Source of the DNA: Candidatus Krumholzibacteriia bacterium | Lineage (GTDB): Bacteria; Krumholzibacteriota; Krumholzibacteriia; Krumholzibacteriales; Krumholzibacteriaceae | NCBI GenBank assembly: GCA_028696635.1 | Contig: JAQVGR010000025.1 | Coordinates: forward strand, 1 to 10,729 | Length of the DNA stretch: 10,729 nucleotides | Direction: 5' to 3' | In this document: positions 7,290-10,729 of the stretch, in pieces | How positions within the stretch are numbered: the first letter of the stretch is position 1 | Layout: every line of letters starts with the position of its first letter | Position numbers and translations under genes: made by a program | The notes under the pieces: model-generated | The model's database searches: none | What the model was told of the DNA's origin: nothing | Seen by the model: the letters and a program-made list of their open reading frames with translations, nothing else

Positions 7290-10200
7290 CGTCCGCCTCC
7301 CGCATCGCCAGGTATCTCCCGGCCCGGCCGTCCGCCCCGCTCTTGCGCTCGAAGAGCCTCCCGCATCCGGTCGGGCAGGCCTGGCGCGCCCCGCAATACT
7401 CGCACCGGCCGGCCCCGGGGATCGCGAAGAAGATCCCCCCGCTCACGCCGTCGACGATCGTCTCGAGGATGCGCGAGAGCCGGGGGCCGTCCGTCTCCCA
7501 TCCGTCCCCCCGGAAGAGAACGGTACGCTTCCCGTCCCCGTCGCCGACCCGGCGGTACACCGCCTCGCCGCGCTCGACGGGCAGCCCGAGGATCGCCGAG
7601 GCGGCGAGCAGGTATACGGGGAGCTGGAGATTCTCTCCGCCGCCGAGATCCTGGTCCCTCTGGCGAAGCGACCCTGTCTTGTAGTCGACGACCCGGTACC
7701 TCTCCTGCGGCGAGCTGTCGATCCGGTCGATCCTGCCGTGGAAGGAGATCGTCCTGCCCCCCGCCCGGACCGCCACGGGGCCGGGCGAACCTTCATCGCC
7801 GAACCGCTGCTCGAACCGCACGGGGAGATAGTCCGAGCCGGCGTCCGCTTCCTCCGCCACGAACCGCTCGACCGCCCGGGCGATGCGGCGCCGCTCGACC
7901 TCCCAGAAGACGCCCCGGCCGACCGGCTCGGCCGCGGCGAACTCGTCGAGCACGGCCCCGGAGACCTCCCTCGACAGCGCGAGCGCCCGCTCCCGCACCG
8001 GGTGCGAGAGCGGCAGGAGCCCGTCCGCGGCGAGCCCGCGGAAGACCCGCTCGAGAACGAGGTGCACCGCGCTGCCGCGCCGCAGCGGCGTCAGCGTCAC
8101 GGCCCGCTCAGGCTCCTCGACCTGCTCTATGCGGAGGATCTTCCCTATATAGAAGGCGAAGGGGCACCGGGCGTACGATTCGAGGGAGGTGGCGGAGAAG
8201 CTCCAGCCCCGCTCGCCGAGCAGCCGCTCGAGGGCGGCGACCGCCGCGGGAGACTCGAACACGCCGTCGTACGGGGTGAAGCGCGGCGAGGACCACCGCT
8301 CGCGCATGCACCGGGCGCCGCGGCCGAAGAACGGCGCACCGGGGATGTAGACGGCGCGGCCTCGCGGCCGGCCGGCGTGTATGAAATCGTGATCGAACCG
8401 GCTCAGCGGCACCTCGCTCCCCTCCGGACGCCCGCCGAGCGGAAGCCTGATCCTCCCAAGGCCCGCTTCCCCTCCCGGCCGCAGGTCCGGGTGGAGCAGG
8501 TACGACGAGGGGAGAAACTCCCGGCCCGTGCCGCCGTCGATCCGTGGGAAGCTGCAGAAGAGACGGCTCGTCGCGGAGCGGCAGGCGAGGGCGAAGATCA
8601 GGCGCGTCTCTTCGAGGCGCCCCGATCGCCGCGAGAGCCGCACACCCTCGCCGGCGGCCCGCTCTATGGCGTCTCGTTCGAAATCCTTGAGGAAGGGATC
8701 CTGCCGGACCGGCCCCGGGACGATCCCCTCGACCAGCCCCGGCAGGAAGACCGTCGAGAAGCGAAGGCCGCGGGACTGCTGGGCGGTGATGATGCCGACC
8801 CCGCCGGCGCCGGAGGCGCCGCGCGTCCCCGGATCCTCCGCGAGCACGGCGGCGGCGACCGCTGCGAAACGCCGCAGCGTCGCGCCGGCGCTGATCCGGT
8901 CGAGCCCGCCGAGCTCCTCGAGCCTGCCCAGCGCCGGGACTATCCCCTCGACCGGGGCGAACAGCGCCGCAGCCGCCTCCCCCGTCACGGCGGCGAACCT
9001 GCTCCATGCCGTGCATGCCGAGATCTCGCGCCTGGTCCTCTCGATGACGGCGATCACCCCTGCGCACTCCCTCAGCGCCCCGGGCAGGCGCCTGTCGGCG
9101 CTCCCCTGCCGGACCGAGCGCTCGTACTTCTCGATCAGCCTCCGTGTCTCGATCTCCCAGCCGTCCTCTCCGGTCATCCCCTCGACGGCGCCGGCCCGGA
9201 TCCAGAAGGCGAACGGATCGACCTCCGGCGGACCCGGCGAGGCAAGAGGCGCGGAGCCGAGAAAGTCGGCCAGCTCGGCCCTGCCTCCCGGGCCGGCGAG
9301 GAGCTTGAGCAGATCGAGAAGGCCGCGGGTCGCCGCATCGCGTCTTCCCACCCCGGGCGTCGGCGAATACCACGGGATGCCCGCCTCTTCGCACGCCTCT
9401 CGCAGCAGGGCGCCGACCCCGCCGGTCCAGGGAACTATCCCCGCCTCCCGGAACCGCTCTCCCCCGCCGCCGGCCGACTCGAGCAGCCGCCTCGCGATCT
9501 CCCTCGCCTCCTCGCGCGGGTCGGGCGCGCTGATCAGCGTCGCCGGCGCGGGAGCGCCGGCCGCCGGGGCCGGCCGGTGCTCGAACCCCTCGCGCCTCAG
9601 CAGATCGACGAGGGGCGAGGCGAAACGGAACGGCTCGCTCCCGTCCCAGGGAACGAAGAAGACCGTGTCGGCCCCGCCGGAGGCGCCGCGCAGGAGCCGC
9701 CACTGCAACTCGTTGAAATCGTAGAACCCGTAGACGAACAGACGGAGACCCCTCGCCGCGGCGGGGGCCGCGGCTGCGGCTCGGCCGAGCCTGTCGTGGA
9801 AATCCCCTCCCGCGCGGCCGATCAGCTCGCGGTAGCGGATGAAGAGGTCGAGGACCGCTCGCACGCGGCCGGCACGGGACGGGGCGGCCCCGCCGATCGC
9901 CCGCCCGGCGGCCTCGGGCGAATATCCTCCCTCGGCCAGATCGGTGAAGGTGCCCAGCAGCGCGTCGCCGAATCCATCGGTGCCGGGAAGCCCCGAGAGC
10001 CCGTCCGGGACGCCTCCCTGCAGCGCCTCGTCGACGAGGACGCGCGGCGCGTGCGGGGGGAGCTGCGCGATCGGGGGGAGCCCCGCCCGGTCCTCGACGA
10101 GCCCGGCGAGATCTGCGATCGTCAGCGCCCGCAGATCCGCGACGCCGCCGAGCCGGTGGGCGAGCGAGCGCCGCAGATACGAGCAGAGGAGGTTCGAGCC

Positions 10201-10314
10201 CGCTATGATGCAGACGCCGGGGAGCGGATCGCGGCGCGAGGCCTCGCGAACCTCCGCGGCGAGCGCTTCCTCGAGCGCTGCGAAGTCTCCCGCCGTGTAC
10301 AGGCGCCGAATCAT
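7279..10314 (-). CDS. addB: AddB: inactivated-helicase, Fe-S nuclease subunit of AddAB
   Basis: AddB is the second large subunit of AddAB; in characterised enzymes it cuts the 5' strand and recognises Chi. This protein has 1011 residues. The N-terminal helicase-like half is degenerate: where a Walker A would be it reads IIAGSNLLCSYLRR, with no GKT/S. A motif V-like remnant (IITAQQSRGL then VVFLPGL-type FLPGLVEGIVPG) and a motif VI-like remnant (ALACRSATSRL) remain. The C-terminal PD-(D/E)XK nuclease is complete, with SAVHLVLERVF, D863 (HGRID), D877 and K879 (VVDYKTG). Four cysteines fit the AddB iron-sulfur cluster that staples the nuclease: C717 (ARCPFAFYI), C971, C974 and C980 (CEYCGARQAC). 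It is the first gene of an addBA operon. The ATG at 10312-10314 has no Shine-Dalgarno and lies seven bases from a good -10, so it is probably leaderless. RexB-type naming is possible, but the AddB cysteine pattern decides. Confidence 0.94.
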   Translation of the reverse strand: MIRRLYTAGDFAALEEALAAEVREASRRDPLPGVCIIAGSNLLCSYLRRSLAHRLGGVADLRALTIADLAGLVEDRAGLPPIAQLPPHAPRVLVDEALQGGVPDGLSGLPGTDGFGDALLGTFTDLAEGGYSPEAAGRAIGGAAPSRAGRVRAVLDLFIRYRELIGRAGGDFHDRLGRAAAAAPAAARGLRLFVYGFYDFNELQWRLLRGASGGADTVFFVPWDGSEPFRFASPLVDLLRREGFEHRPAPAAGAPAPATLISAPDPREEAREIARRLLESAGGGGERFREAGIVPWTGGVGALLREACEEAGIPWYSPTPGVGRRDAATRGLLDLLKLLAGPGGRAELADFLGSAPLASPGPPEVDPFAFWIRAGAVEGMTGEDGWEIETRRLIEKYERSVRQGSADRRLPGALRECAGVIAVIERTRREISACTAWSRFAAVTGEAAAALFAPVEGIVPALGRLEELGGLDRISAGATLRRFAAVAAAVLAEDPGTRGASGAGGVGIITAQQSRGLRFSTVFLPGLVEGIVPGPVRQDPFLKDFERDAIERAAGEGVRLSRRSGRLEETRLIFALACRSATSRLFCSFPRIDGGTGREFLPSSYLLHPDLRPGGEAGLGRIRLPLGGRPEGSEVPLSRFDHDFIHAGRPRGRAVYIPGAPFFGRGARCMRERWSSPRFTPYDGVFESPAAVAALERLLGERGWSFSATSLESYARCPFAFYIGKILRIEQVEEPERAVTLTPLRRGSAVHLVLERVFRGLAADGLLPLSHPVRERALALSREVSGAVLDEFAAAEPVGRGVFWEVERRRIARAVERFVAEEADAGSDYLPVRFEQRFGDEGSPGPVAVRAGGRTISFHGRIDRIDSSPQERYRVVDYKTGSLRQRDQDLGGGENLQLPVYLLAASAILGLPVERGEAVYRRVGDGDGKRTVLFRGDGWETDGPRLSRILETIVDGVSGGIFFAIPGAGRCEYCGARQACPTGCGRLFERKSGADGRAGRYLAMREADDER

Positions 10315-10320
10315 TCGGCG
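10304..10320. repeat. 17-bp palindrome spanning the addB start codon
   Basis: CGCCGAAT (10304-10311) and ATTCGGCG (10313-10320) are perfect 8-base inverted arms around one central base. The palindrome abuts the -10 box and includes the ATG, so it occupies about -6 to +11 of the predicted transcript. This is where a repressor would block initiation. It does not match the common LexA boxes I know. An operator role is inference. Confidence 0.45.
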
Positions 10321-10349
10321 ATTGTATCAGAACGGCGCCTCGCTGATAA
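10321..10349 (-). promoter_or_regulatory. Extended -10 promoter of the addBA operon, predicting a leaderless mRNA
   Basis: On the minus strand TTATCA (10344-10349, four of six -35 positions) is followed after 17 bases by TACAAT (10321-10326, five of six -10 positions). A TG dinucleotide one base before the -10 makes it an extended -10 element. Counting from the -10 places +1 at 10314, exactly the A of the addB ATG. No Shine-Dalgarno is present between -10 and ATG. Confidence 0.65.
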
Positions 10350-10357
10350 GCGCGTTC

Positions 10358-10376
10358 CCCGCGCGGCCCGCGCGGG
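10358..10376. repeat. GC-only 19-bp palindrome upstream of the addB promoter
   Basis: CCCGCGCGG (10358-10366) and CCGCGCGGG (10368-10376) are perfect inverted arms around one C. As RNA it folds into an 8-bp stem with a 3-base loop. No T-run follows on either strand, so it is not an intrinsic terminator. It lies just upstream of the addB -35 box, between that promoter and the neighbouring gene's terminator. It may be chance in DNA this GC-rich. Confidence 0.35.
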
Positions 10377-10380
10377 AGAT

Positions 10381-10414
10381 GAAAATGCGGTGCGGGGTCG
10401 CCCCCGCACCGCAT
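10381..10414 (-). terminator. Intrinsic terminator of the gene ending at 10448
   Basis: ATGCGGTGCGGGG (10385-10397) and its exact complement (10402-10414) make a 13-bp perfect stem with a 4-base loop. On the minus strand the stem is followed by TTTC, a short U-tract. It starts 33 bases after the stop codon of the minus-strand gene at 10448. On the plus strand no T-run follows, so it works in one direction and insulates the addBA promoter. Confidence 0.85.
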
Positions 10415-10447
10415 CTATGCGCTCGCTGCGATCTTCGGCTCGGGGGA

Positions 10448-10729
10448 TCAGGCCCCGGCCGCCATCGCGCGCCTGATGATCACAGCGGCTGCGAGGATCA
10501 TGGCGAGAACCAGGATCGTCACGACCGGAGCGGTCAGCAGGGGAACGGGCACCGGGGTGACGACGTGGATCAGCTGCACGCAGGTGTCGTACACCGTCCC
10601 CGTCGCGTTGTCCCAGGCGATGATCGTCAGCTCGTCGTAGTCGCACACGTTCGCCGCGCCGGCGTCGATGATGCCGTAGATGTCGAGGCACGCGCCGCCG
10701 TCGACGGTGACCTGGCCGGGCTGGTTGAT
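10448..10729 (-). CDS. C-terminus of a probably exported protein with a hydrophobic sorting-signal-like tail
   Basis: The frame is open from the right edge to the TGA at 10448-10450, showing the last 93 residues of a longer protein. The first part (about 1-57) looks like beta-rich extracellular sequence and has three cysteines (C14, C29, C50) that could form disulfides. The end has a Pro-rich stretch (TPVPVPLL, 58-65), a hydrophobic helix (about 67-85), Arg-Arg (86-87) and six more residues. This order of motif, helix and basic residues resembles C-terminal sorting signals such as PEP-CTERM or IPTL-CTERM, but the motif matches none that I can name. A plain C-terminal membrane anchor is the simpler reading. 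An internal GTG at 10646-10648 could be taken for a start, but coding-like sequence continues upstream to the edge. The product is not otherwise recognised. A strong terminator follows. Confidence 0.7.
   Translation of the reverse strand: MNQPGQVTVDGGACLDIYGIIDAGAANVCDYDELTIIAWDNATGTVYDTCVQLIHVVTPVPVPLLTAPVVTILVLAMILAAAVIIRRAMAAGA

Noticed and set aside
10448..10648. A complete 66-residue small membrane protein starting at GTG 10648
   Set aside because: The same frame stays open and protein-like to the right edge, there is no clear ribosome-binding site at that GTG, and the fragment reads as the tail of a larger exported protein.

Overview
The window is a GC-rich, densely coding bacterial segment with little non-coding DNA. 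It holds six genes, two of them cut by the window edges. The third positions are so GC-biased that kilobase-long open frames run antisense through every real gene; I treated these as shadows. The gene set is a cytoplasmic PAS/GAF two-component system, a His-type Thi4 thiazole synthase, an AddAB recombination nuclease, and a secreted protein with a C-terminal hydrophobic anchor. This fits a free-living bacterium, probably anaerobic or from a sulfide-rich habitat. The combination would suit an uncultured GC-rich lineage such as those of the FCB group, but that placement is a weak inference.

Left part (1-2976, minus strand): a NarL/FixJ-type response regulator, cut by the left edge, lies downstream of and overlaps a soluble PAS-PAS-PAS-GAF histidine kinase of the NarX/DegS class. 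The two make a co-transcribed two-component operon. A good sigma70-like promoter for the kinase sits at 3001-3029, in a divergent intergenic region of about 210 bp.

Middle (3188-3994, plus strand): a Thi4-family thiazole synthase starts at GTG behind a strong Shine-Dalgarno sequence. It carries His where the yeast enzyme has the sacrificial Cys, so it should be the sulfide-dependent catalytic type. I see no TPP riboswitch upstream. Its last 38 bp overlap the 3' end of the convergent addA gene.

Right part (3957-10314, minus strand): addB and addA form a translationally coupled operon with an 11-bp overlap. They encode the two large subunits of the AddAB helicase-nuclease, which processes double-strand breaks for RecA-dependent repair. 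AddA has all superfamily 1A helicase motifs and a RecB-type nuclease. AddB has lost a recognisable Walker A but keeps a nuclease and the four iron-sulfur cysteines. The addB promoter is extended -10 in type and predicts a transcript beginning at the A of the ATG, so addB is probably leaderless. A 17-bp palindrome spans that start codon.

Right edge (10381-10729, minus strand): the C-terminus of a probably exported protein ends in a Pro-rich motif, a hydrophobic helix and Arg-Arg, and is followed by a clear intrinsic terminator.

I found no mobile element, CRISPR array, tRNA or rRNA. Nothing here amounts to an undescribed system. The most interesting signals are the regulatory layout at addB, the His-type Thi4 and the sorting-signal-like tail.
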